Below, one piece after another: positions 21,538-32,466 of a stretch of 64,000 nucleotides of DNA. The notes below the pieces were generated by a model. It had not been told where the DNA came from. It worked only from the letters and a program-made list of their open reading frames with translations, and made no database searches. The stretch lies in contig JAOTOM010005135.1 of NCBI GenBank assembly GCA_034440615.1, positions 620,001 through 684,000 of the forward strand. Reading direction: 5' to 3'. A program made the translations under genes and the position numbers. Position 1 is the stretch's first letter. Each line of letters starts with the position of its first letter. Source of the stretch: Ashinkailepas kermadecensis. Taxonomy: Eukaryota > Arthropoda > Thecostraca > Neolepadidae.

Positions 21538-21867
21538 GGCTTGTGACCCCATGAAACATTGCATCCATATCCAGTTCAAGTTGTTTATTTCAACAGCCTG
21601 GTTCTGTATGCACCACATTCTGTTATATTTTGAGTGCAAGCAATGCTACTGTAGGAAGTGCAGAAGATCCCCGGTCAACATGCCTCTCACATAACGTTCA
21701 CAGGGGGTTCGGCCACCCAAGATCTGAAACTAGAAGCACACAATTTGGAGGAATTATGGCTGTAGTGAACTTGCTGCAGTATACATTTCATGACCCCAGG
21801 TCAATCAGCCCCAGCAAATCGTCCCCCATTCCACCCCAGCCTGCACTGCCTGTACATACAGAAAGTA

Positions 21868-22211
21868 GGTAATCTTTACCTTTCGGCCAACACATACTGC
21901 CAAGGTTACTGATTTGTAAACAGGTGTACAGTGGGGAACAGTGATGTCACAGAAGTCAGGGAAGTGACGTCACAGGACTCAGGTTCTGGTAAAGATTACC
22001 ACCTAACCTAGACTAAGATAATGTAGCATAATATACAAAATGTGTCATATCATAATATAATATTATCCCTAACCTAACCTAAGTGGAAAACCAGAATCCT
22101 CTGAAGGAAATTTTTCGGCCATGTCATGAAATATATGCGACATTGTATACGACACCTCTTTACAAATCACTAACCTTGGCAGTATGTGTTGGCCGAAAGG
22201 TAAAGATTACC
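21868..22211. mobile_element. Fold-back MITE, copy B (344 bp), exact 9-bp target duplication
   Basis: It has the same ends as copy A (GGTAATCTTTACC..GGTAAAGATTACC). CAGAAAGTA flanks it exactly at 21859-21867 and 22212-22220. A 9-bp duplication with long inverted ends points to the Mutator (MULE) group. No transposase is present. Confidence 0.88.
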
Positions 22212-22656
22212 CAGAAAGTATGCACGGTCCACTGCCAAACGGTAGGTAGAGACCGTTCATATGTACGCTCGCTATGTGCACTGGTACAGACAGTGTGTGC
22301 TGTTGTTACGGTCGGTAGTACGGACCCATCATGCGATCGTTAGTTTTTTTAATCAGCATGCTTCCAAGACAGATTTCCACATCCTACTGTACTTGTTTCA
22401 ACATCTTACACCTGACAAAAAAACAATATTTTAACACTGAATAACTGCATATCTCAATACCTCTCAATTAGGTAGGTACCTAGGTAGGTAGGTACCTATG
22501 TACCTATACCAACTTGATAACACTTTTTGATGCTAGGCTGCATCAGATAAATTTACCCGGCCGAATAATGTTATGATATGAACAGTCCTTTCAACAAGAT
22601 AACACATATGTCTCCCCCACGCCATAAGTGGAATACTGGGAATCACAAGGCCTAAC

Positions 22657-22782
22657 CTGCATGAATTTCATCCCGACCAGCTTGAAGCCTTTCTGCTCGA
22701 AGCGTTTGATGATTTCGCCAACGAGCCCCCGTTGAACGCCATCGGGCTTAATCATGATGAAAGTGCGTTCAGTTTTGGACAT
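22657..22782 (-). CDS. awd/NME: Nucleoside diphosphate kinase (NME/awd type), exon 1 of 3
   Basis: Transfers the gamma phosphate from ATP to NDPs through a phosphohistidine, and normally works as a cytosolic hexamer. This exon encodes residues 1-42, starting [17 protein letters not shown] and including Lys12 of the IKPDG nucleotide-binding motif. The start ATG is at 22782-22780 and its position relative to the family N-terminus fits exactly. The exon ends CAG before a GTTAGG donor, phase 0. Joined to the exons at 16333-16119 and 11925-11805 it gives 153 residues, the usual animal length, with Lys12, Tyr52, Arg88, Thr94, Arg105, Asn115 and His118 all present. No frameshift or stop was seen. 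A TATA-like AT-rich stretch lies only about 20-35 bp upstream of the ATG, too close to be a convincing promoter. The gene looks intact and functional; exact orthology within the NME group I family is inferred. Confidence 0.96.
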
Positions 22783-23479
22783 TTTGGTGCCTTTAATTTA
22801 CTACTATATATTTATCTGAAGAACAGCCCCAACGACGACCACCCGCCGGCAACCAAAAGCGGAAGTGGCCGAGCACAAATCCTCTTGAACAGAATGTCTA
22901 GAATCAGGCACACTGTCTGTTAAAAATTAGGTCATTTTCTGAAAAATAATCCTGAATTACAATATTAATGAAAAAGCGTAAAAAGAAATAAATGCTTATC
23001 GTATATTTTGTACGCAGTACCCATTCATGTCCAAAAATAATTTGAAACTGAGCTATGACGTCATTTATTTTCTGCGTGCGACACGAATACCGCTTAAAGG
23101 AACTTCGGAAAATACGGGGAAAGTGGTAAGGCTTCCATATATTTCCCTGAACGTTACATTTTGTTCATGCTAAGCTATGATAATTTTCCATTACATAATA
23201 CATACAAAAACAATTAGGTACCCTCCTGAGCACCCAATATCCTTCCGGTTCATTTCGTATCGTGTGGTTACTACCGACGAGATCCATGTCGGAGATAACG
23301 AGGTCTGACTCACTGAGCTCGCTCTTTCAATGTATTTCTCCAGATTCCGGTATATATTACACCTGACTGAAAGCTATACTGACTGGGAATGTTCCCGCAA
23401 ATGCCTGATGTATGCGGCCTATATCTCGCCCATCCTGAGCTCGCACCCCACCCTGTCCTATAAGTGTAACCACGAATAT
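22783..23479. other. 5' flank of the NDP kinase gene
   Basis: This is the interval between the start codon and the satellite. No core promoter element convinces me; ATATATAGTAG-like sequence lies at about 22803-22815 on the minus strand. TGACGTCA occurs at about 23058. Confidence 0.4.
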
Positions 23480-26400
23480 GACCTTCATTTGGCCGGTCAA
23501 GGTCAAATTCGAGGTCAAATTCAAGGTCAAAGGAAGGGGTACCGCATAACGTCCCGAATTTACCGCACGATCGTCTCTAAATTGGTGCCAGATGATAGCC
23601 AGGCCTGATGTCTAGCGTCCGTCAAGGTGACCTGACCCATGACCTTTGACCTTGGGGGTCAAATTCAAGGTCAAAGTACGGGGTACCGCATAACGTCCCG
23701 AATTTACCGCACGATTGTCTCTAAATTGGTGCCAGATGATGCCAGGCCTGATGTCTAGCGTCCGTCAAGGTGACCTGACCCATGACCTTTGACTTTGGGG
23801 GTCAAATTCAAGTTCAAAGGACGGGGTACCGCATAACGTCCCGAATTTACCGCACGATCGTCTCTAAATTGGTGCCAGATGATAGCCAGGCCTGATGTCT
23901 AGCGTCCGCCAAGGTGACCTGACCCATGACCTTTGACCTTTGGGGTCAAATTCAAGGTCAAAGGACGGGGTACCGCATAACGTCCCGAATTTACCGCACG
24001 ATCGTCTCTAAATTGGTGCCAGATGATAGCCAGACCTGATGGGTAGCGTCCGTCAAGGTAACCTGACCCATGACCTTTGACCTTGGGGGTCAAAAGGTTA
24101 GCGACTTATTCAGCGACGGATTCAGCGACGGATTCAGATTTCCTTCACAACCGGTGTATAGGTCAAATATAGCACGTTGAGCACGAATATGACCTTCATT
24201 TGGCCGGTCAAGGTCAAATTCGAGGTCAAATTCAAGGTCAAAGGAAGGGGTACCGCATAACGTCCCGAATTTACCGCACGATTGTCTCTAAATTGGTGCC
24301 AGATGATAGCCAGGCCTGATGTCTAGCGTCCGTCAAGGTGACCTGACCCATGACCTTTGACCTTGGGGGTCAAATTCAAGGTCAAAGTACGGGGTACCGC
24401 ATAACGTCCAGAATTTACCGCACGATTGTCTCTAAATTGGTGCCAGATGATGCCAGGCCTGATGTCTAGCGTCCGTCAAGGTGACCTGACCCATGACCTT
24501 TGACCTTGGGGGTCAAATTCAAGGTCAAAAGACGGGGTACCGCATAACGTCCCGAATTTACCGCACGATCGTCTCTAAATTGGTGCCAGATGATAGCCAG
24601 GCCTGATGTCTAGCGTCCGCCAAGGTGACCTGACCCATGACCTTTGACCTTTGGGGTCAAATGCAAGGTCAAAGGACGGGGTACCGCATAACGTCACGAA
24701 TTTACCGCACGATCGTCTCTAAATTGGTGCCAGATGATAGCCAGGCCTGATGTCTAGCGTCCATCAAGGTGACCTGACCCATGACCTTTGACCTTAGGGG
24801 TCAAATTCGAGGTCAAAGGACGGGGTACCGCATAACGTCCAGAATTTACCGCACGATCGTCTCTAAGTTGGTGCCAGATGATAGCCAGGCCTGATGTCTA
24901 GCGTCCGTCAAGGTGACCTGACCCATGACTTTTGACCTTGTGGGTCAAATTCAAGGTCAAAGGACGGGGTACCGCATAACGTCCCGAATTTACCGCACGA
25001 TTGTCTCTAAATTGGTGCCAGATGATAGCCAGGCCTGATGTCTAGCGTCCGTCAAGGTGACCTGACCCATGACCTTTGACCTTGGGGGTCAAAAGGTTAG
25101 CGACTTATTCAGCGACGGATTCAGCGACGGATTCAGATTTCCTTCAAAACCGGTGTATAGGTCAAATATAGCACGCTGAGCACGAATATGACCTTCATTT
25201 GGCCGGTCAAGGTCAAATTCGAGGTCAAATTCAAGGTCAAATGACGGGGTACCGCATAACGTCCCGAATTTACCGCACGATTGTCTCTAAATTGGTGCCA
25301 GATGATAGCCAGGCCTGATGTCTAGCGTTCGTCAAGGTGACCTGACCTATGACTTTTGACCTTGGGGGTCAAATTCAAGGTCAAAGAACGGGGTACCGCA
25401 TAACGTCCCGAATTTACCGCACGATTTTCTCTAAATTGGTGCCAGATGATGCCAGGCCTGATGTCTAGCGTCCGTCAAGGTGACCTGCCCCATGACCTTT
25501 GACCTTGGGGGTCAAATTCGGGACGTTCTGCGGTACCCCGGCCTTTGACCTTGAATCTGACCCCCAAGGTCAAAGGTCATGGATCAGGTCACCTTGAAGG
25601 ACGCTAGACATCAGGCCTGGCTATCATCTGGCACCAATTTGGAGACAATCGTGCCGTAAATTCGGGACGTTATGCGGTACCCCGTCTTTGACCTTGAATT
25701 TGACCCCCAAGGTCAAACGTCATGGGTCAGGTCACCTTGACGGACGCTAGACATCAGGCCTGGCTATCATCTGGCACCAATTTAGAGACAATCGTGCGGT
25801 AAATTCGTGACGTTATGCGGTACCCCGTCCTTTGACCTTGAATTTGACCCCCAAGGTCAAAAGTCATGGGTTAGGTCACCTTGACGGACGCTAGACATCA
25901 GGCCTGGCTATCATCTGGCACCAATTTAGAGACGATCGTGCGGTAAATTCGGGACGTTATGGGGTACCCCGTCCTTTGACCTTGAATTTGACCCCTAAGG
26001 TCAAAGGTCATGGGTCAGGTCACCTTGATGGACGCTAGACATCAGGCCTGGCTATCATCTGGCACCAATTTAGAGACGATCGTGCGGTAAATTCGTGACG
26101 TTATGCGGTACCCCGTCCTTTGACCTTGAATTTGACCCCCAAGGTCAAAGGTCATGGGTCAGGTCACCTTGACGGACGCTAGACATCAGGCCTGGCATCA
26201 TCTGGCACCAATTTAGAGACAATCGTGCGGTAAATTCGGGACGTTATGCGGTACCCCGTCCTTTGACCTTGAATTTGACCCCCAAGGTCAAAGGTCATGG
26301 GTCAGGTCACCTTGACGGACGCTAGACATCAGGCCTGGCATCATCTGGCACCAATTTAGAGACAATCGTGCGGTAAATTCGGGACGTTATGCGGTACCCC

Positions 26401-27928
26401 GTCCTTTGACCTTGAATTTGACCCCCAAGGTCAAAGGTCATGGGTCAGGTCACCTTGACGGACGCTAGACATCAGGCCTGGCTATCATCTGGCACCAATT
26501 TAGAGACAATCGTGCGGTAAATTCGGGGCGTTATGCGGTACCCCTTCCTTTGACCTTGAATTTGACCTCGAATTTGACCTTGGCCGGCCAAATGAAGGCC
26601 ATATTCGTGCTCAGCGTGCTATATTTGACCTATACACCGGTTTTGAAGGAAATCTGAATCCGTCGCTGAATCCGTCGCTGAATAAGTCGCTAACCTTTTG
26701 ACCCCCAAGGTCAAAGGTCATGGGTCAGGTCACCTTGACGGACGCTACCCATCAGGTCTGGCTATCATCTGGCACCAATTTAGAGACGATCGTGCGGTAA
26801 ATTCGGGACGTTATGCGGTACCCCGTCCTTTGACCTTGAATTTGACCCCCAAGGTCAAAGGTCATGGGTCAGGTCACCTTGACGGACGCTAGACATCAGG
26901 CCTGGCTATCATCTGGCACCAATTTAGAGACAATCGTGCGGTAAATTCGGGACGTTATGCGGTACCCCGTCCTTTGACCTTGAATTTGACCCCCAAGGTC
27001 AAAAGTCATGGGTCAGGTCACCTTGACGGATGCTAGACATCAGGCCTGGCTATCATCTGGCACCAATTTAGAGACGATCGCGCGGTAAATTCGGGACGTT
27101 ATGCGGTACCCCGTCCTTTGACCTTGAATTTGACCCCTAAGGTCAAAGGTCATGGGTCAGATCACCTTGATGGACGCTAGACATCAGGCCTGGCTATCAT
27201 CTGGCACCAATTTAGAGACGATCGTGCGGTAAATTCGTGACGTTATGCGGTACCCCGTCCTTTGACCTTGAATTTGACCCCCAAGGTCAAAGGTCATGGA
27301 TCAGGTCACCTTGACGGACGCTAGACATCAGGCCTGGCTATCATCTGGCACCAATTTAGAGACGATCGTGCGGTAAATTCGTGACGTTATGCGGTACCCC
27401 GTCCTTTGACCTTGAATTTGACCCCCAAGGTCAAAGGTCATGGATCAGGTCACCTTGACGGACGCTAGACATCAGGCCTGGCTATCATCTGGCACCAATT
27501 TAGAGACAATCGTGCGGTAAATTCGGGACGTCATGCGGTACCCCTTCCTTTGACCTTGAATTTGACCTCGAATTTGACCTTGGCCGGCCAAATGAAGGTC
27601 ATATTCGTGCTCAGCGTGCTATATTTGACCTATACACCGGTTTTGAAGGAAATCTGAATCCGTCGCTGAATCCGTCGCTGAATAAGTCGCTAACCTTTTG
27701 ACCCCCAAGGTCAAAGGTCATGGGTCAGGTCACCTTGACGGACGCTACCCATCAGGTCTGGCTATCATCTGGCACCAATTTAGAGACGATCGTGCGGTAA
27801 ATTCGGGACGTTATGCGGTACCCCATCCTTTGACCTTGAATTTGACCCCCAAGGTCAAAGGTCATGGGTCAGAGTCACCTTGACGGACGCTAGACATCAG
27901 GCCTGGCTATCATCTGGCACCAATTTAT
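23480..27928. repeat. 144-bp satellite in two opposed arms with a ~1-kb higher-order period
   Basis: The monomer runs GGGGTACCGCATAACGTCCC, then GAATTTACCGCACGATCGTC, ending in AAATTCAAGGTCAAAGGAC. About 12 monomers point forward from 23,500 to about 25,518 and about 15 point backward from there to 27,928. A different ~150-bp spacer (GCGACTTATTCAGCGACGG, TATAGGTCAAATATAGCACG, GACCTTCATTTGGCCGGTCA) interrupts at about 24090, 25087, 26700 and 27700, every six or seven monomers. Every monomer holds a string of TGACC(T/C) half-sites. Confidence 0.95.
25505..25535. other. Inversion junction of the 144-bp satellite
   Basis: Forward-oriented GACCTTGGGGGTCAAATTCG passes directly into the inverse GGGACGTTCTGCGGTACCCC. 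The first inverted monomer (GCGGTACCCCGGCCTTTGA) is more diverged than its neighbours. Confidence 0.85.
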
Positions 27929-28390
27929 TAGCACTACTTCGGAAGTCTTCAAACAAGGCCCATACTTCGACCTCATCTGACCCATTACTCATGGTCGAAA
28001 TGTAATAAATCGCACATCGTTAGTATTCTAGGGTAATGTGAAATATATTGTGGAACCTTTCTGAATCATATCTGCCATTATTTACGGTTAGACGCAGCAA
28101 ACATTCTCGATTTTTTTAATCTCGAAAACTGACTTTGAAGCTGATGTGGAACGCTACTGGGTAACAAGGTATTAAAAGCAAGTATCAGTCACAAGATCTT
28201 GTTCCTTGCGACACGCCGGTGTTTGTTTCATGTCGCTATTACGATCCGTTTGAAAATTCGAGGCGGTCGCAACCCCCCCCAATTAGCACTGGGAAATGGA
28301 AAAATGACGTGCACTGGCAAGGGTAAAACTACCCTACGCCCACGACACAAAAATTGTCCTACACACGCGCGTGAACGCCTCTGCCGGCAG
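27929..28390. other. Upstream flank of the dehydrogenase exon; no gene seen
   Basis: AT-rich unique sequence, with an acceptor at 28389-28390. Confidence 0.4.
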
Positions 28391-28556
28391 GCACGGTGAA
28401 CGTGCTGGTGGTGGGCACCGGCGGGCTGGCGCTGTGGGCCATCCGGATCGGCCGCCACTTCTTCCCCGAGTGGACCGCCGGCCAGTCGGTGCGGCTGACT
28501 GTGGCCGTGCTCAGGGACGAGGGCCTGCAGAGCATCACCGACCAGGAGCACCACAA
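28391..28556 (+). CDS. Internal exon of an MDR (zinc-type alcohol dehydrogenase-like) protein
   Basis: The exon lies between CTGCCGGCAG and GTGAGTGG. It is 166 bp and enters with two bases that finish a codon. It encodes TVNVLVVGTGGLALWAIRIG, continuing to a segment around VRLTVAVLRDEGLQSITDQE. The VGTGGLALWAI stretch, with a hydrophobic strand before the glycines, matches the Rossmann dinucleotide-binding start of medium-chain dehydrogenase/reductases. The later strand (VRLTVAVL) fits the next beta strand, where the cofactor ribose is bound. No zinc-ligand region is visible and no partner exon was recognised nearby, so substrate and exact family are unknown. It is GC-rich in an AT-rich neighbourhood, as real exons are here. 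An isolated retained exon cannot be excluded. Confidence 0.72.
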
Positions 28557-29079
28557 GTGAGTGGCAGACACCGCCCGGCGCTCGTGTATCGCACGGACAC
28601 GGCGACAGCGAGCCGCCGCAAGCGCGGCGGCGGCGCTGCTGCAGCGTGGATGGTGCGGCGGTGCGTGTCGCGTTCGGAAGGTTGTCTGTTGCGTGCCGAT
28701 TGGTAGCATTTCCAAAATTGGCGATGGTTCTCCTTAAACCTTGGTGTGAAGTACATAGTACTTCGATTGGGGCTATCTATTCTTATCCTCATGATTTTTT
28801 CTCCAACTCATTTGGCACTTGATGTGATGTGGCTAAATGCAGAGATGTGGTTAGAAAACAGTAAATAGCAGCAATGGACGGGACGGCTCGAACGTAGGAC
28901 CTCGCGGCCATGATGCGATGGTACGGCTGAAGAGGAAATATTGCACACACTGCTCAAAAGAACAGAAAGACCCCCGATAATGTTTGAGGACAGTACTTGG
29001 CGAGGTGTGAGATCGCATCGAGGTTTGACGTCGGCTGCATCAGTGCTGGTGGTGCGCATCACGTTTACCAAGGTTCATA
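28557..29079. other. Downstream flank of the dehydrogenase exon; no gene seen
   Basis: Probable intron. (GCGGC)n-like triplets lie at 28615-28660. Confidence 0.4.
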
Positions 29080-30000
29080 TTTACTAATGCTCATATTCAT
29101 ATTTACTAAATTGTCCATAACTATCAATGTCCCTAACTACCAAAATGGAATCCAATTACCACATATTTGAACCTAGTTACCAAAGGTGCGCAAATGGGAT
29201 GCTTAACATACTTACCAATGTTTACATTTCCCAACGTTCTTGATTATCAAAGTTAATAATTAACAACATCCATGCTAAACAAATCGGTCATTAGTGACCA
29301 AATTTGAACTTAAGTAACGAAAATTGAAAATTAGGTACCAAAGGAGTGGCAGATATGAGGATTTCATATCAGTAGCAAAGTTCATCAGTACCAATGCTAA
29401 TAGTTGCCAATTTGGAAGTTGAGTCATCAAAACCAATTGCCAAAAATAGCTATCGAGCCTGTAACTAGACGTCGTCCAAGCAGATGAGTCACCATTGCTG
29501 TGTTGCTGACCAGTAAGCCAAGCAATCAAACTGATGTTCTGTGATGTTCGTATCCATGAACGTTGCTAAATATGAACACCGTTTTCCGCGCTCCCTTGAT
29601 AATTAACTTTCGATCTCTAATCAATGATTTCTTCGTGCTTTTACGACGCATTCGGCTGCTAAGCCATACATCGCCGCCAGCACCTCATTCCGATTGATCG
29701 CTGGTGGACTCTGTAATCCTTCCCTTTACGGGATTCAAACCAGCGATCTTGCGATCGACAGTCGAGCGCCCTACCGACTGAGATACCGCAACTACTGCTA
29801 ATTAATTTGCGCTTTGATAATTATGAACACTGGTAATTAGGTAATTATGGACGTCGGCGATCATTGATATCGGCAATCACTGATATCGGCAATTATGGAC
29901 ATAGCAATTATGAACATCGGCAATTATTAGCATTGGTAAATATGAACGTTGGTTAGTATGAACATTGGTAATTATGATAATTGGTAAATATGAACGCCCT
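29080..30000. repeat. Degenerate AT-rich ~15-20 bp repeat field
   Basis: Variants of AATTATGAACATTGGTA and its complement TACCAATGTTCATATTT recur dozens of times, one orientation in 29080-29600 and mostly the other in 29810-30000. A SINE lies between them. Confidence 0.7.
29638..29808 (-). mobile_element. tRNA-headed SINE (Lys-like family), diverged
   Basis: On the minus strand the head reads GCGGTATCTCAGTCGGTAGG then GTCGATCGCAAGATCGCTGG and GTTTGAATCCC. The body (CCACCAGCGATCAATCGGAA, GGCGGCGATGTATGGC) is a variant of the shared SINE body. The anticodon region is GTC rather than CTT. Confidence 0.7.
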
Positions 30001-30584
30001 CTGTTGTCACCATCGCACTGTGTTTGACACCGTGTACAGTGTTGTGATTGCGGCAACTCATGTTCGCTGCCTGCTGCAGTGTGGACCTATCGCCAGGATC
30101 TCCGGGCGCCCATGGCCGGTACTGTTGCCCCCACCCCACCATCTCCCCCTCCCCCGCTAACATAGCGACGCTAGTCTTAGCCCGTAGAAGTGCGGCTCTC
30201 GACCGTGTGATAACAATAGCCCGTGCACTAACCATCTCGCTACTAGCTGTTCACTATTAGAGTCCATGGTTGCGGTCTCTTTTGCTTGTCTTCGCTCTCA
30301 TGTTATCCTTACTAATAGTATTTTTTGGAGCAGGGATTAAATGCAAATATACAGGCCTCGGATAATTTTCGTGGGCAGAGGAAACATAAATATATGCTCG
30401 CCATAGAAAAGCTAAAAGATGCGAGAGAACTTCCTGGGAGAGTGGGCGAGATATATCATCTCCCACTAACTTCCTCTCAGCAAGATGAATTGATACAGTG
30501 AGCGGCATGGTGTAGTGCCGTCCTTCAACTTTCGCAGCTACTTGGAATATTTTATCTATCTCTTTCTTTTACCTTCCCAGTCAT

Positions 30585-30859
30585 TATAAAAGAAAAAAAT
30601 GGGGGAAAAAATTTTTCCCAACCATCTCCGCGGGAATAATGTTTTTGGGGGGGAAAAAAAAAAAAGATTTGGTTTTTTATTAATAAAAAAAAAAAAACGG
30701 GGGGGGAATTCCCCCCCAACCGGGGTTGGCCCCCTCTTTTTTTAAAAAAAAATTTTTTAATTTAAAAAAAAAAAATAATTAAATTAAAATTATAAAAACA
30801 CCCGGGGGGCCCCCCCCCCCCCCCACCCCAACCCCCAACCAAATATAAAAACAAAATTA

Positions 30860-30897
<38 letters not shown>

Positions 30898-31130
30898 AAA
30901 GGGAAAAAAAATAATTAAAAAAAAAAAAAAAAAAAAATAGAAAAAAAAAAAGAAAAAAAAATATTAAGAAGAAAAATAAAAAAAAAAAAATAAAAAAAAA
31001 ATAATATAAAAATTTTAAAATCTTAAAATTAAAAAAAAAAAACTTCCTTTTTAAAAAAAAATAAAAAAAAAACTTAAAATTTATAAATTTATTAAACAAA
31101 AATTAAAACAAAACAAATTATCAAAAAATC

Positions 31131-31166
<36 letters not shown>

Positions 31167-31240
31167 TTTTTAAAATTTTTCTTTTTTAATATTTTTATAT
31201 TTTATTTTTTAAATTTTTTATGATAAATAAAGGGGAAACC
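30585..31240. other. Homopolymer-inflated block, probable poor-quality sequence
   Basis: Long A, T, G and C runs follow one another (a ~53-A stretch at about 30863, runs of G then C at 30700-30820) with almost no ordinary sequence. This is unlike any other part of the window and resembles a collapsed or erroneous read end. Confidence 0.7.
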
Positions 31241-32396
31241 GAAAACGAGGGTTTTGGGCCATGGCCCCACCAATGTTGATCTTGGCCCCCTCAATGTTGA
31301 TTTGGGCCCCCGCCCCCAATAACCTATGCTATTTTTATGCTGAGAAGAAAGTTAAAGGAAAAAAATGAAAAACACCATGCTACTTACAAAACTTAGTTGA
31401 TGCCAACCAGCACATTTTGTACTGAAATGAAACAGATTTGGATTGGATAGTGGATTGACTCTCCACCTTTTGCTGCAAAATTGAAAATTTGTGGAAAAAA
31501 CAAAGGAGTTGGATTTCCTTCCACTTTGCAAGCACGACTTACATCATAAAATGTTGAGATTAGCTGCTGCTGATGCATTTTAAACCAGATTGTTTGAAAA
31601 ATCTGCAAAGCCACTAGACAACAATTGCATTGTCATAATGATGCTTGCACACATGACCAATGGCAAAAGCACATGCATATGGAGCTTGAACTGGATTCAT
31701 TCCACTCAATTTCCAGTCATTGTCAAACTTGCACACAATCCAGTCCAGTCAACAACAATCAGTTTTCATTGAGATTGTGGATATACAAACTATATTTATC
31801 TTCAGCAGTCAACCCATCGTACTATAAGCTTGATATTTACCTAGGTACCCACCTATATCCCAATGACAATGTGCATATATTCAATATTGATACGCAGCAC
31901 CCCAGTCTCGACCTGCACCAAGAGCCACATGTGAGCCAAATATCTGCCAGCTTATGATACCATGAAATAAAAAAGTCAGCAAGAAGCTGCATGCACACTG
32001 TATTATAATTGCTATTCTTGAAGAAAGCAATAGGTAGGTACTAAGCCGTAGCTTACAAGACTTTCTAAACGAACCTTGTAAGCAAGGCCATATAATCAGG
32101 TACAGTCACTAGATGATTTGAACGCTTCGGACTGATTGATCGTGACGTCACCAGTTCGATGTAGCCCGATTCCTATGCTGTACAGGGAGCTGCTGCGATT
32201 TCCGAAAAACCATATATCGGATTATATTGCGCCATTTCGCATGATTCTGGCACCGAAAGAGGGATCGCTTCGCTTTCTTTCACCAATCTATCTACCACTT
32301 TTGCTCTAGCAATCGAAACTATCGCGGTATATAGCGTCAAAGTTTTCTTGCACACTGCCCAACCCGCATCCCAAACTTCGGGGGCAGTTACGCCCA
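31241..32396. other. No gene seen; AT-rich unique sequence
   Basis: GGCCCC(A/C)..CAATGTTGAT repeats two or three times at 31260-31310. Nothing else was recognised. Confidence 0.5.
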
Positions 32397-32466
32397 GCCG
32401 TGTGGCGCAGAGGTATGAACTCAAACTCGAGATCCAGAGTTGGCGGGTTCGAATCTCTCCAAGAAC
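32397..32466 (+). other. tRNA-like SINE head
   Basis: GTGTGGCGCAGAGGTATGAA (A box) and GGCGGGTTCGAATCTCT (B box) are spaced as in a tRNA. The stems do not pair well enough for a functional tRNA. Confidence 0.5.

Noticed and set aside
22800..22816. TATA box of the NDP kinase gene
   Set aside because: It lies only about 20-35 bp from the ATG, which would leave almost no 5' UTR; AT-rich words are common here.
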